Assembly: GCF_001719615.1 (NCBI RefSeq)
Contig: NZ_MDVX01000002.1
Span: 248,001 to 312,000, forward strand
DNA length: 64,000 nt
Direction of reading: 5' to 3'
From: Neptunicoccus sediminis
GTDB lineage: Bacteria; Pseudomonadota; Alphaproteobacteria; Rhodobacterales; Rhodobacteraceae
The notes beneath the pieces are model-generated. The model did not search any database, was not told the DNA's origin, and was given only the letters and a program-made list of their open reading frames with translations. The translations under genes and the position numbers were made by a program. Positions within the stretch are counted from its first letter, which is position 1. Each line of letters starts with the position of its first letter. Shown here in pieces: positions 50,717 through 63,185 of this stretch.

Positions 50717-52047
50717 CCCGCCAGACGTGCCGCAAGGCGGTTTTGGCGGGTGATCACCTCGCGCAGGTCCACGTTAACCATCTGCCCGCCCTGCACCACA
50801 GCGCGTCCCTCAACGTAAAGGTCGCGCACGTTATGGGGACCGGTCAGCACCAAAGCCGCCACCGGATCCCAGTTCCCCGCAGCCGCAAGGCCCGACATAT
50901 CCCAAATGGCGAAATCTGCCCGTTTGCCCACTTCAAGCGATCCACAATCGGCGCGCCCCAGAACCTGCGCCCCGCCCAGCGTGGCAATCTCCAAAGCCTC
51001 CCGCGCGGCCATAGCGTCAGCGCCGTTCTGCACCCGCTGCAACAGCATCGCCTGCCGCGCCTCATCCAAAAGATGCCCCGCGTCATTAGAGGCCGATCCA
51101 TCCACGCCAAGCCCGACACGTACCCCCGCATCCCGCATCTGGCGCACCGGCGCAATACCGGAGCCAAGACGGCAGTTTGAACAGGGACAATGGGCAACAC
51201 CGGTTCCGGTTCTTGCAAACAAATCAATCTCTTGCGCGTCCAACCTCACGCAATGGGCGTGCCACACATCCGTTCCGGTCCACCCCATATCCTGCGCATA
51301 TTGCCCCGGACGGCAGCCGAATTTTTCTTGGCTATAGGCAATATCCTCGTCGTTTTCCGCCAGATGGGTGTGCAGCATCACCCCCTTGTCCCGCGCCAGT
51401 GCCGCGCTGTCTTTCATCAGGCCGGTGCTGACCGAAAACGGTGAACACGGGGCCATGACAATGCGCAACATCGCACCCTCTTCGGCGTCGTGATAGCGGT
51501 CGGCCACGCGGATACAATCGTTCAGAATATCCGCCTCCCGTTCCACCAGATGATCGGGGGGTAGGCCGCCATCGCTCTCCCCGATGCTCATCGAACCACG
51601 GGCTGCGTGAAACCGCACACCAATGCTGCGGGCCGCCTCTATCGCGTCGTCGAGACTGGAGCCGTTGGGGAAAATATACTGGTGGTCGGAACTGAGCGTA
51701 CAGCCCGAAAGTGCCAGTTCGGCCAGCCCCACCTGCGCCGACGTGAACATCTCTTCCGGCCCCATCCGTGCCCAGATCGGATAGAGCGTTTGCAACCAGC
51801 CGAACAACAGCGCGTCCTGTCCACCGGGCACCGCCCGTGTCAATGTCTGGAACAGATGGTGATGGGTGTTCACCAGACCGGGGGTGACAACGCAGCCCTG
51901 CGCGTTCACAGTTTGCGGGCCAGTCAGATCCTTGCCGATTTCGGCAACGACCCCGTTTTCCACCGCCATATCAACGCCCGAAAGTTCGGACCTTTCAGCA
52001 TTCATCGTGACCAGATGGCCGATATTTTTGATAACAAGACGTGTCAT
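50713..52047 (-). CDS. 8-oxoguanine deaminase-type amidohydrolase
   Basis: 444-residue zinc amidohydrolase of the TrzA/AtzA-like subgroup. Motifs: TPGLVNTHHHLFQTLTRAVPGG, the second metal segment LHTHLAENDEDI, HAHCVRLDAQEIDLF, and GVAHCPCSNCRLGSGIAPVRQMRDAGVRVGLGVDGSASNDAGH with the Cys-rich run typical of 8-oxoguanine deaminases. That enzyme removes the oxidised base after nucleotide cleanup; relatives act on other triazines and pterins, so substrate is moderately sure. It is convergent with guaD and overlaps it by 4 bases. Confidence 0.88.
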   Translation of the reverse strand: MTRLVIKNIGHLVTMNAERSELSGVDMAVENGVVAEIGKDLTGPQTVNAQGCVVTPGLVNTHHHLFQTLTRAVPGGQDALLFGWLQTLYPIWARMGPEEMFTSAQVGLAELALSGCTLSSDHQYIFPNGSSLDDAIEAARSIGVRFHAARGSMSIGESDGGLPPDHLVEREADILNDCIRVADRYHDAEEGAMLRIVMAPCSPFSVSTGLMKDSAALARDKGVMLHTHLAENDEDIAYSQEKFGCRPGQYAQDMGWTGTDVWHAHCVRLDAQEIDLFARTGTGVAHCPCSNCRLGSGIAPVRQMRDAGVRVGLGVDGSASNDAGHLLDEARQAMLLQRVQNGADAMAAREALEIATLGGAQVLGRADCGSLEVGKRADFAIWDMSGLAAAGNWDPVAALVLTGPHNVRDLYVEGRAVVQGGQMVNVDLREVITRQNRLAARLAG

Positions 52048-52136
52048 GTCTAACTCTCCAATCCAAAGTAAAACCAGCGGCTGGTGCCGCTGGCATGATT
52101 GAAAAGTCGGGAAATTGGGGTTATCGACGCTTTGGC

Positions 52137-53399
52137 TCAGTTCGCGTAGAACGCATCCCCGAAACCGGCACCCCGTGCAGAGCGCAGCGCGGATTGCATC
52201 TGTGCTTCGCTGCTGAACGGCCCCAACAGAACAACTTTCAAATTCTTCCCATTGCGCGCGATGGTGCGGGTTCCGACCGGCAGACCGCCGGACTGAAACC
52301 GCGAAATCGTGCGGCGCGCATTGGTTGCATTCCCGAATGTCCCGACCTGAACATAGCGCTTGCCCGCACTACGCGCCTTTGGTTTCGGCTGCACATAGGA
52401 CTTCGACGATTTGATCGCCTTGACGGTAGAACCGGCAACAGCCACCTGACGCACGCGGACGCGTTTCTGGATCAGACGGCGGGGGACTGTATTGGTCCAG
52501 ACCATTTCCATCTGCGCATCGCCGCGGGCTGTGACATCAGGATCAATGATCGTCCCAACGGTTTGCAGACCGTGTATCGGGTCAACCACTTGGGCCTTTG
52601 TCACCTTACGCACAGGTTTTGCCGGCTTTTTGTAAACGCTGGCATTGGCCGCTGCCGCCGCTTGCAGGCGGCGTTGCTTTTGCTGGCGTACCAGATCACC
52701 CGGATGCACGGTCTGTGCTGCGGGCGGCGTATAAGCTGTTGCAACGCGCCGCGCCGGTACGGTCTTTACCACAGTCGTTTGCAGCGGACGGGCGGGGGTG
52801 CGGCTGTCTAGGCCGGCATTTTCCGCCTGATCGCGGCCAGAGCGCACCAGATCGCCGGGATGGACCGCTTGCGGCCCCCGTTGAACCAGATTGGTCCGCG
52901 TCATTGCAGGTGCAGCGGTCGCAACTGTCACCGGACGGGCCTTTACCGTCCGTTTAGGTGCGGTTTTAACCCGTACCTTTGGCGCAGGTTTGGCCACTGC
53001 AACCTTTTTCGGGGGGATTTTCACGACCTGACGCGCAGGTTCCGCAGCAGCAATTTCCGGCAATGAAAGGTCCACAACCTGATTGCTGGATTGCACGGGT
53101 TTCGCCTGCTTCAGCGCAGCAAGCTGGCTGCCGGACAGCGAAGGCCGATTGCTTGGCGAACAATACACCTTGCGCTTGCGGTTGACGCGGGGCACCCAAG
53201 TGACCCGTCCGCCAAATCCGGCGCGAATGAAGACGCAGCCGCGGCTGTCGACATATTGTTTGCCAGTGTAGGATTGGGGGGGATTTTCGGCCGGTGCCGT
53301 GATCTTGCGCAGGGACTGTGCCTCTGCGGGATCAGATAGTGTGAAGACAACCGCAAATCCTGTTGCCATGCCTGCCGCCATTTTGATTATATCACGCAT
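52137..53399 (-). CDS. SPOR domain secreted protein
   Basis: 420 residues. A signal peptide (MRDIIKMAAGMATGFAVVFTL, cleavage near AEAQ) precedes a long low-complexity Lys/Ala/Val/Pro-rich body with the duplicated motif HPGDLVR, and the C-terminal 75 residues form a SPOR domain (GKRYVQVGTFGNATNARRTISRF, LKVVLLGPFSSEAQMQSALRSA), which binds denuded peptidoglycan at division sites. Two starts are possible: ATG 53399 (chosen, AAGGG upstream) and ATG 53420 with AGGCAGG. Direct repeats lie just upstream at 53426-53458. It probably locates to the septum or envelope; enzymatic activity is not visible. Confidence 0.82.
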   Translation of the reverse strand: MRDIIKMAAGMATGFAVVFTLSDPAEAQSLRKITAPAENPPQSYTGKQYVDSRGCVFIRAGFGGRVTWVPRVNRKRKVYCSPSNRPSLSGSQLAALKQAKPVQSSNQVVDLSLPEIAAAEPARQVVKIPPKKVAVAKPAPKVRVKTAPKRTVKARPVTVATAAPAMTRTNLVQRGPQAVHPGDLVRSGRDQAENAGLDSRTPARPLQTTVVKTVPARRVATAYTPPAAQTVHPGDLVRQQKQRRLQAAAAANASVYKKPAKPVRKVTKAQVVDPIHGLQTVGTIIDPDVTARGDAQMEMVWTNTVPRRLIQKRVRVRQVAVAGSTVKAIKSSKSYVQPKPKARSAGKRYVQVGTFGNATNARRTISRFQSGGLPVGTRTIARNGKNLKVVLLGPFSSEAQMQSALRSARGAGFGDAFYAN

Positions 53400-53425
53400 C
53401 TCAAGCCCTTTTGGATACATTTTTT

Positions 53426-53458
53426 ACCTGCCTTTTTTGCAGTAAACCTGCCTTTTTT
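53426..53458 (-). repeat. Direct repeat upstream of the SPOR gene
   Basis: ACCTGCCTTTTTT (plus strand) occurs twice, 53426-53438 and 53446-53458, with a 20-base period. On the minus strand this gives two A6-G-rich units before the gene; the downstream unit can act as a ribosome site for ATG 53420. Confidence 0.6.
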
Positions 53459-53647
53459 AAGACACAATGTAAAGTAATTTAGGCCTATTGTCGCTATATT
53501 TCGTGGTGATTCCGCGCCCGACCCCATAGTTTGGGGGTGTCACCTATGGCTGCTTACTTGAACAAAAGCGCCCAACCCCCTCTGTCCCCAGCCTTTTACC
53601 AGCCCGTGGTCGCGTTTAAGGATCGCGGTGACTCTGACGGATTAGTC

Positions 53648-54994
53648 CTAGCCTTTGGCCCAGTTTTCCAGCTTGCGATAAAGCGTTGAGGGCGACACAT
53701 CAAGGTGGACTGCGGCCCGCGGGATTGAGCCTTGATAGTGCCGGATGGTCAGTTCAACCACGGCCTTTTCAATCTCTGAAAGGGTCAGCCCGTCCCGGAT
53801 CAGCGTGCGCAAGGCGGCCTCGTAAACGTCACTCTGGCTTTGCCCGCCACTACCTCCGTCCAACCTGTTGCGGGTGGTGGCGGTCTGGTCTTCGCGAAAT
53901 GCCTTGATAAAGCTGCGGGGCAGATGGGCCGGTGTCACCACCCCTGCCGGAGCCGCGTCGGCCACGCTGCGCAACAGCTTCAGCAGCTCTGCCTGTTGAC
54001 CGGGCCAGCTGTAATGCTCGAACATGTCACGGACCTCGGCGCCAAGCTCAAGATCTCCGCGCCCGATTGCACGGCTATAAGCGCCAAACAGCTCTTGTGC
54101 GATAACGCTTACCGAAAACCGCCCGCCATTCAGCCCCGGCACCGCGAGCGTTGCGACGGACAGGCGGTAATACAGGTCTTCGCGCAAACGCCCTGCCTCC
54201 ATCGCGGCTTGGGGTCGTAAAGACGTGCCGCAAATGACGCGAATATCCGCTCTGTGCGTCTCGCCCTGCCCGTCTTTGATCAGTCCGGTTTGCAGATACC
54301 ACAAAAGCTGGGTCTGGATTTTGAAGGGTAGATCACAAATATCGTTAAGAAAAACCGTGCCGCCTGTTTTCACCAGATCAATGGGCAACCGATCGTAAAA
54401 TTCGCCAGCCCTGCCCTTTTTACAGTCCAGCGCAACAAAAATGCGGTCTCGCAGGGTGGATTTCACATGGATGAGACGAGCAACGGATTCTTTCATCACC
54501 CCCTTGGGTCCAGTAATCAGCACCGGCGCCAGAGACGGGGCAAACTGCGCCACCGTACGATGCACCGCTGCATCCAGTGCGAGATACCCGCGAAAGGACT
54601 CCTCGGGGGGATTACCCTTAGGATCGTCATCCAGCACCAAGGCGGCGTTGTTCACGATATGTAAAATTCGATGGCTGTCATACGGCTTTACGATGAAATC
54701 AAACGCGCCAATCTTCATCGCATCGGACGCCTGTTTCATTGAACCGCTGGCGGTGGTGACAATGATCCGCGTTCGGGGTTTTGCCCCCAACATACCGCCG
54801 ATCACCGCTTTAACCTCTTGCTCTGCCATCAGCAGATCAATGATTACAATGGCATGGCCACTGGTTGTAAAAAGCTCCGCTGCTTTGGGCAAACTAGAGG
54901 CCAGATCGACTTCATAGCCGTGCTCCTCAAGTTGACGGGCGCAAGAGCTGAGAAGTTGCTCGCTCCCCTCAACAATGAGTATCCGGCCAACCAC
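53648..54994 (-). CDS. Response regulator with degenerate AAA+ domain and Fis-type HTH
   Basis: 448 residues: an N-terminal receiver domain with probable phospho-Asp53 in IVIIDLLM (the acidic pair in RILIVEGS is altered), a central AAA+ module (about 140-370), and a C-terminal Fis-type helix-turn-helix (GSIPRAAVHLDVSPSTLYRKLENW). The AAA+ part is reduced: Walker A reads GPKGVMKES instead of GExGxGKE, Walker B is VFLNDICDLP, and the loop normally carrying GAFTGA, which contacts sigma-54, is missing. It is therefore unlikely to activate sigma-54 promoters; it may act with sigma-70, as known for NtrC of Rhodobacter. No sensor kinase is adjacent. Confidence 0.85.
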   Translation of the reverse strand: MVGRILIVEGSEQLLSSCARQLEEHGYEVDLASSLPKAAELFTTSGHAIVIIDLLMAEQEVKAVIGGMLGAKPRTRIIVTTASGSMKQASDAMKIGAFDFIVKPYDSHRILHIVNNAALVLDDDPKGNPPEESFRGYLALDAAVHRTVAQFAPSLAPVLITGPKGVMKESVARLIHVKSTLRDRIFVALDCKKGRAGEFYDRLPIDLVKTGGTVFLNDICDLPFKIQTQLLWYLQTGLIKDGQGETHRADIRVICGTSLRPQAAMEAGRLREDLYYRLSVATLAVPGLNGGRFSVSVIAQELFGAYSRAIGRGDLELGAEVRDMFEHYSWPGQQAELLKLLRSVADAAPAGVVTPAHLPRSFIKAFREDQTATTRNRLDGGSGGQSQSDVYEAALRTLIRDGLTLSEIEKAVVELTIRHYQGSIPRAAVHLDVSPSTLYRKLENWAKG

Positions 54995-55145
54995 GGGTTA
55001 CTCCGGCCCGGGTTGCGACAAATTAAAAGGAGGGCTTGGGCAAGTCTGTAACACGGCGCTTTTCTTGTTTGTCTAAGAAACCGCACCCTGATCCGGATGC
55101 GGAATGTTTATAAAACATATTAACCTGTTAAGACCAGCCCGCAAG

Positions 55146-57035
55146 CTACCTAGGGTAGCCCAAATTTTTAAATGACGCTGCGATCTCGTCAACGATAGCG
55201 GGATCGTCGATTGTGGCGGGGGTTTTGAATGTTTCCCCGTCGGCAATCTTGGCCATCGTCGCCCGCAGGATCTTACCGGATCGGGTTTTGGGCAGACGGT
55301 CCACCACACAGGCCAGTTTGAATGCAGCCACAGGACCGATCTTGTCGCGCACCATTTGCACGCATTCCGCCACGATGTCCCCGTGCGGACGGTCCACTCC
55401 GGCGGTCAGGCACAGGACTCCCAACGGCAACTGCCCTTTCAGCGGGTCAGCCACGCCGATCACCGCGCATTCGGCCACATCGGGATGACCGGCGAGGATT
55501 TCCTCCATCGCGCCAGTGGACAGCCGGTGGCCCGCCACGTTGATCACATCATCGGTCCGCGCCATGATGTAAAGATAGCCGTCCGCATCCTTCATCCCCG
55601 CATCGCCGGTTTCGTAATACCCCTCAAAAGTCTGGAGATAGGCAGAGCGGTAGCGGTCCTCGGCGTTCCATAGTGTCGGCAAAGTGCCCGGTGGCAGCGG
55701 CAGTTTCACCGCAATCGCGCCCAACTCCCCTGCGGGCATTTCCTCGCCCTCGTCGCTGAGGATGCGCACATCATAACCCGGCATCGGCACAGTCGGAGAA
55801 CCGACCTTTACCGGCAGGGCCTCTATCCCCATCGGGTTGCCCACCATCGGGAATCCGGTTTCGGTCTGCCACCAGTGGTCGATTACCGGAATCCCCAGTT
55901 GATCCTGCGCCCACAGAATTGTGTCAGGATCGGCCCGTTCGCCTGCCAGAAACAGGGTTTCAAGGTTCGATAGGTCATATTTCTTCCGGTACTCCCCCTT
56001 GGGGTCTTCCCGTTTTATTGCACGGAATGCGGTTGGGGCGGTGAACATGGCGCGCACCTTATAATCCTGCATCACCCGCCAGAACGTGCCCGCATCCGGC
56101 GTGCCGACAGGCTTGCCCTCAAACACCACGGTCGTGTTGCCGTGGATCAGCGGCGCGTAACAAATATAGGAATGCCCCACGACCCAGCCCACATCCGATG
56201 CGGCCCAGAACACATCACCCGGATCGACGCCGTAGACGTTTTTCATGGTCCAGTTCAGCGCCACCAGATGCCCGCCTGTGTGACGCACAACGCCCTTGGG
56301 CTGGCCAGTGGTGCCAGAGGTATAAAGCACATAAACCGGATCATTGCCCTTTACCGGAACACAGGGCGCCGGCGTGACATCGGCCTGAATCTCTTCCCAG
56401 TCGTGATCACGCCCCGGTTCCAAAGTCGCCTCGGCCTGTTCGCGCTGGAAGATGATGCAGGTTTCCGGCTTGTGGCTGGCCATCGCTATCGCTTCGTCAA
56501 GCAGCGGCTTATAGGCGATGACGCGCCCCGGTTCGATGCCGCAACTGCTGGCGATGACGGCTTTGGGGGTGGCATCGTCAATCCGCGTGGCCAATTCGCT
56601 GGCGGCAAATCCGCCGAACACGACCGAGTGGATCGCACCGATCCGCGCACAGGCGAGCATGGCAATAATCGCCTCCGGGGTCATCGACATATAGATGATC
56701 ACCCGATCGCCCTTGCTGATCCCCTGCTCCAGCAAGGCGCCGCCCAGACGGGCAACGCGTGTTTGTAGCTCGCCGTAGGTGATCCGACATTTCGCGCCGG
56801 TAATCGGGCTGTCGTAGATGATCGCATCCTGATCGCCGCGCCCGTTTTCCACATGCCGGTCCACAGCATTATAGCAGGTGTTCACCACACCGTCGGAGAA
56901 CCATTCATAGAGGGGGGCATTATCGTCGTGCAGCGCCTTGGTCGGTTCTACAATCCAGTCGATGGCTTTGGCAGCCTCCATCCAGAATGCCTCTGGATCG
57001 GCCTGCCAGTCTGCGTAGACCTCTTTGTACCCCAT
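55146..57035 (-). CDS. prpE: Propionyl-CoA synthetase
   Basis: 629-residue AMP-forming acyl-CoA synthetase of the acetyl/propionyl type. AMP-binding signature LYTSGTTGQPKGVVRHTGG, QTETGFPM in the ATP-binding region, and the C-terminal lysine in LPKTRSGKILRATM, whose acetylation controls these enzymes, are visible. The N-terminus EVYADWQADPEAFWMEAAKAIDW and PrpE-like internal segments favour propionate over acetate. It is third in the operon with methylmalonyl-CoA mutase and malic enzyme, 23 bases after maeB, with GGAGG before the start. Confidence 0.9.
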   Translation of the reverse strand: MGYKEVYADWQADPEAFWMEAAKAIDWIVEPTKALHDDNAPLYEWFSDGVVNTCYNAVDRHVENGRGDQDAIIYDSPITGAKCRITYGELQTRVARLGGALLEQGISKGDRVIIYMSMTPEAIIAMLACARIGAIHSVVFGGFAASELATRIDDATPKAVIASSCGIEPGRVIAYKPLLDEAIAMASHKPETCIIFQREQAEATLEPGRDHDWEEIQADVTPAPCVPVKGNDPVYVLYTSGTTGQPKGVVRHTGGHLVALNWTMKNVYGVDPGDVFWAASDVGWVVGHSYICYAPLIHGNTTVVFEGKPVGTPDAGTFWRVMQDYKVRAMFTAPTAFRAIKREDPKGEYRKKYDLSNLETLFLAGERADPDTILWAQDQLGIPVIDHWWQTETGFPMVGNPMGIEALPVKVGSPTVPMPGYDVRILSDEGEEMPAGELGAIAVKLPLPPGTLPTLWNAEDRYRSAYLQTFEGYYETGDAGMKDADGYLYIMARTDDVINVAGHRLSTGAMEEILAGHPDVAECAVIGVADPLKGQLPLGVLCLTAGVDRPHGDIVAECVQMVRDKIGPVAAFKLACVVDRLPKTRSGKILRATMAKIADGETFKTPATIDDPAIVDEIAASFKNLGYPR

Positions 57036-57058
57036 GGTTTCTCCTCCAGTTCGTCATA

Positions 57059-59326
57059 TTAATCGTAAGAATGCACCGACGTTCCGGCCAGTGCGGCAAT
57101 ATTCAACAATCCCCGCGGCGTGATCGACGGGGTGACAATATGGGCCTTGTTGCCCATTCCCATCAGGATGGGGCCAACCTCCAGCCCTCCAGCACGGGTC
57201 TTTAACACGTTACGCACCGCACTGGCCGCGTCGGTATTGGCAAAGACCAGCGTGTTGGCTGCCCCCTCCAGACGGCTGTCGGGCATGATCCGTGCACGGA
57301 CCTCCGGATCGAGCGCGCTGTCCGCGTGCATTTCGCCTTCGTATTGGAAATCCAGATCCAGCCCGTCGAGAATTTCCAGCGCACCGCGCATCCGGCGGCC
57401 GCTTTCCGTGTCCAGATTGCCGAACTGGGAATGGGACAACAGCGCCACTTTGGGCGCGACGCCAAAGCGTTTTACATGGCGGGCAGCGGCAATCACCGTC
57501 TGAGCAATCTGGTCGGTAGTGGGTTCGGGATTAACTTGCGTATCGGCGACGAACAAAGCGCCGCTCTGCTGGATCATCACCGAAAGCGCACCAACAGGGT
57601 GCAAATTTCCCCGACCCAGAATTTCGCTGACGTATTTCAGGTGCCACAGGTACTGGCCGAAGGTGCCGCAGATCAGGCTGTCGGCCTCTCCACGGTGCAC
57701 GGCCACGGCGCCAATAGCGGTGGTATTGGTGCGCATGATCGCCTTGGCAAGATCGGGCGTCACGCCGCGCCGCTTCATCAGATCATAATAGGTCTGCCAG
57801 TAATCACGGTAGCGGCTGTCGCTTTCCGGATTGATTACGTCAAAATCCATCTCCGGCTGGATGCGCAGCCCCGCGCGGGCAATCCGCGCCTTGATCACTT
57901 CGGGACGCCCGATCAGGATTGGACGGTCCACGCCCTCTTCCATCATGGCGCCAACGGTGCGCAACACCCGTTCACTTTCTCCTTCGGCAAAGATCAGGCG
58001 GCGGACAGTGTTGCGGGCCAGCTCGAACACGGGGCGCATGATGAAGGCAGACTTAAAGACCGACCGATCCAGATCGGCCTTATAATCCTCGATGCTTTCG
58101 ACAGGACGTTTGGCAACGCCGCTTTCCATCGCGGCCTTGGCAACGGCACTGGCGACAATTCCCATCAGGCGCGGATCGAAAGGTTTCGGGATCAGGTAAT
58201 CCGGCCCGAAGGCCATTTTCTCGCCCTGATAGGCGGCAGCGGCCTCAGCACTGCTGGTGGCACGGGCCAGTTCGGCAATACCGTTGACGCAGCCGATTTG
58301 CATGGCGTCGTTAATCTCGGTCGCGCCCACGTCCAGTGCGCCGCGAAAGATAAAGGGAAAGCACAGAACATTGTTCACCTGATTGGGATAGTCCGAACGC
58401 CCTGTCGCAATAATCGCATCCGGTGCCACCGCCTTGGCCGCATCCGGCATGATTTCAGGCGTGGGATTGGCCAGCGCAAAGATGATTGGCTGCGATGTCA
58501 TCCGTTTGACCATCTCAGGCTTCAGCACACCCGGACCGGACAGACCGAGGAACAGATCCGCGCCGTCAATGACCTGATCCAGCGTCCGCAAGTCGCTGGC
58601 TTGGGCAAAGGCAGCTTTCTGCGGGTTCATATCCTTGGTGCGGCCCTCATAAACCAGCCCGTGAATATCGCAGAGCCATATATTCTCGCGCCTTACACCC
58701 AGTTTGACCAGCATGTTCAGACAGGCGATCCCCGCAGCACCGCCCCCTGTGGAGACGATTTTAATATCCTCGAACCGTTTGCCTGCGACCTCTATCGCGT
58801 TGGTGGCCGCGGCGCCTACAACAATGGCGGTGCCGTGCTGATCATCGTGGAACACCGGAATGCTCATCCGCTCGCGGCAGATTTTTTCCACGATAAAACA
58901 ATCCGGTGCCTTAATGTCCTCAAGGTTGATCGCCCCGAAGGTCGGCTCCATCGCGCAGACAATTTCCGCCAGTTTTTCAGGATCGCTTTCGTCCAGTTCA
59001 ATATCGAAACAGTCGATGTTGGCGAATTTCTTGAACAGGACGGCCTTGCCCTCCATAACCGGCTTTGAGGCCAGCGCCCCGATATTCCCGAGACCCAGCA
59101 CAGCCGTGCCGTTACTGACCACACCGACCAGATTGCCCCGTGTGGTGTAACGTTCGGCTGCGCTGCGGTCCTCTTTGATTTCGAGACACGCCTCTGCCAC
59201 GCCCGGACTATAGGCCAGCGACAGATCCCGCTGGTTGCCCATAGGCTTGGTGGCCCTGATCTCCAGCTTTCCGGGCTTGGGGTGCTGGTGGTAATTCAGG
59301 GCGCGGGATTTAGGCGTGTCGACCAT
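57059..59326 (-). CDS. maeB: NADP-dependent malic enzyme with phosphotransacetylase-like domain
   Basis: 755 residues: an N-terminal malic enzyme (about 1-420), decarboxylating malate to pyruvate with NADP reduction, fused to a C-terminal phosphate acetyltransferase-like domain (about 430-755) that is usually regulatory and inactive. Malic motifs include [38 protein letters not shown] and ANPTPEIMP. The fusion is the usual MaeB/TME form in proteobacteria. Its start ribosome site (AAGGAAAC) lies in the end of the mutase gene only 9 bases away, and it runs straight to prpE. Confidence 0.94.
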   Translation of the reverse strand: MVDTPKSRALNYHQHPKPGKLEIRATKPMGNQRDLSLAYSPGVAEACLEIKEDRSAAERYTTRGNLVGVVSNGTAVLGLGNIGALASKPVMEGKAVLFKKFANIDCFDIELDESDPEKLAEIVCAMEPTFGAINLEDIKAPDCFIVEKICRERMSIPVFHDDQHGTAIVVGAAATNAIEVAGKRFEDIKIVSTGGGAAGIACLNMLVKLGVRRENIWLCDIHGLVYEGRTKDMNPQKAAFAQASDLRTLDQVIDGADLFLGLSGPGVLKPEMVKRMTSQPIIFALANPTPEIMPDAAKAVAPDAIIATGRSDYPNQVNNVLCFPFIFRGALDVGATEINDAMQIGCVNGIAELARATSSAEAAAAYQGEKMAFGPDYLIPKPFDPRLMGIVASAVAKAAMESGVAKRPVESIEDYKADLDRSVFKSAFIMRPVFELARNTVRRLIFAEGESERVLRTVGAMMEEGVDRPILIGRPEVIKARIARAGLRIQPEMDFDVINPESDSRYRDYWQTYYDLMKRRGVTPDLAKAIMRTNTTAIGAVAVHRGEADSLICGTFGQYLWHLKYVSEILGRGNLHPVGALSVMIQQSGALFVADTQVNPEPTTDQIAQTVIAAARHVKRFGVAPKVALLSHSQFGNLDTESGRRMRGALEILDGLDLDFQYEGEMHADSALDPEVRARIMPDSRLEGAANTLVFANTDAASAVRNVLKTRAGGLEVGPILMGMGNKAHIVTPSITPRGLLNIAALAGTSVHSYD

Positions 59327-59335
59327 GGTGTTTCC

Positions 59336-61465
<2,130 letters not shown>

Positions 61466-61529
61466 GTTCTGCGCTCCCTTTCGTTGACTGTCGCGGTTTG
61501 CCCGCGGGGTGTTCGGTGTTCGTCCTGTA

Positions 61530-63107
61530 TTACAGGAATTCGAGTGTGGCGGAGGCTGGCAGCGTCGGGGCAAAGGCCCGCAGCGCGTCTTCCAACGGTT
61601 TCAGGCTTTCGGGGCGGGTCGCGTAGATAGTGACGATATTGCCGCCCAATGTGCCGATTGGCACGGTCAGTTTCAGTCGCGCCACCGGCTCCCAGCTTGG
61701 CGGAATGTGATGAGCCAGCCAGTGACGATAGATCATCGCCGCGCCCACATCGTATTCCTGTGCCAGCTTGTCCGCCCAAAGTGGATCGGTGCGGCTGGTG
61801 CGGGCCTCTAGCGCGCGGGCCGAGGCCAGCCCCCAGAGGTCCAGCACGTAATGGGGGTTACGATAGGCCACATGCCCCAGATCGTTCACCGCTACGGGCG
61901 CCTGCCAGTAATCATCCACAAACCGCCCCATCTGGCGCTGCTGCGCATGGATCGCGGCACTTCCTGTGGGCAGTTTTTCAAGGGTCGTCACCGGATAATG
62001 CACCCCGCCAATCACCAGTGCCACCACGGGGAAGATAGCACGTAACTGCCGTCCTGTCGGTGTCAGAGGCTGCAGTTGCGCCAGCAGATAAACCGTGACC
62101 GCCGCACCATATGCCCAGATGTAGATTTCATAGCGATAGAACGGAAGGACGGACCCCAACAGCAAATGTGCCAGCGCCGCAAGCATCGCTGTCACACCAA
62201 GCGCAATTTGCAGGCGCGAAAAGGAATTACGCTGCGCGAGCACCAGAAAGAACAGGCACAGGATCAGCCCGACCAGCATTCGCCCCGAAGGAGAAATCAG
62301 CGAAAGCTTCAGGCTGTTTTTAAACGCGACCAAGCGGTCGCTTCCTGCACCGTCCACAACATCGGCACCGCCCCCGACCACCACCGCTTTGGCATTGACC
62401 GAGTTTGGCAGCATATCCAGCCCGAGCGCATTCATATTCACAAAATGCGCCGTCAGCGGCAAGGCTGTTGCCAGGATGGCCAGCAGGGCGATGCGGCCCC
62501 GCCCCCCGACCACAAGCACCGCACAAGCCAATAGCGCCAGCGCCATTCCTTCAAACCGCAGCAGGGGATTCAGCACAATCGCCGCCAACAGATACCAACG
62601 CACCCGCCCGTCCTGCGCAAAGCGGATCAGCCCCAGCGCCACCAACAAAGCTGTGCAAATATGCAGCATATGCTCCATCCCGATCAGGGACATCGCCGGA
62701 AAGTGTAAAAACACCGGACCCAGCAGCGCCAATGCCAGCAGCGCCTTGTCCCAGACCGGATCGGTCCAGATTTCTGACGCCGCCAGCACCCGCGACCAGA
62801 GCACCGCCGCGCCAAACAAAGCCAAAAGGCCGATCGCCAAGGGCACATAGGCGTGCCAGTGGAAACCCGCAAAAGGCGCAAGTACATAAGAGTAAAGAAT
62901 AGACGAGGACGCAGAGGCGGATTCACCGGCGTTTACCCCATAAGCGCCCTTGGCCACCTGTTCGGACATGGCGAGGTGGATGTAAACATCATCCAGTGCA
63001 TATTCCCAGACGCCGCCGGTTTTGATCAGGGTCAGAACCACCAACAAAACCACAGGCGCAACCGCGCCGAGCAGCGACAATAGGGTCAAACGGCGGACTT
63101 GCGTCAT
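61530..63107 (-). CDS. Polytopic membrane protein, GT-C-like, function unknown
   Basis: 525 residues with about ten membrane helices in the first 370 residues and a soluble C-terminal region. Near the N-terminus, after the first helix, the periplasmic segment [20 protein letters not shown] carries an acidic DD pair and is followed by [11 protein letters not shown], a layout recalling lipid-linked GT-C glycosyltransferases. The soluble part includes [30 protein letters not shown]. It ends 64 bases before the mutase start and may be co-transcribed, but the link is not obvious. Confidence 0.6.
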   Translation of the reverse strand: MTQVRRLTLLSLLGAVAPVVLLVVLTLIKTGGVWEYALDDVYIHLAMSEQVAKGAYGVNAGESASASSSILYSYVLAPFAGFHWHAYVPLAIGLLALFGAAVLWSRVLAASEIWTDPVWDKALLALALLGPVFLHFPAMSLIGMEHMLHICTALLVALGLIRFAQDGRVRWYLLAAIVLNPLLRFEGMALALLACAVLVVGGRGRIALLAILATALPLTAHFVNMNALGLDMLPNSVNAKAVVVGGGADVVDGAGSDRLVAFKNSLKLSLISPSGRMLVGLILCLFFLVLAQRNSFSRLQIALGVTAMLAALAHLLLGSVLPFYRYEIYIWAYGAAVTVYLLAQLQPLTPTGRQLRAIFPVVALVIGGVHYPVTTLEKLPTGSAAIHAQQRQMGRFVDDYWQAPVAVNDLGHVAYRNPHYVLDLWGLASARALEARTSRTDPLWADKLAQEYDVGAAMIYRHWLAHHIPPSWEPVARLKLTVPIGTLGGNIVTIYATRPESLKPLEDALRAFAPTLPASATLEFL

Positions 63108-63185
63108 ACTGCCCCCCTGAGAGGACGCGATTGGCCCTCGTAATTGGCGGGAAAACCCTTACATAATAGTCCGATAGGAGACCCC

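Noticed and set aside
57326-59068. 580-codon open frame opposite maeB
   Set aside because: It is a shadow of a GC-rich real gene: no family motif, no ribosome site and the opposite strand encodes a full malic enzyme. Other long antisense frames (for example 31250-32770, 36389-37684) were rejected for the same reason.
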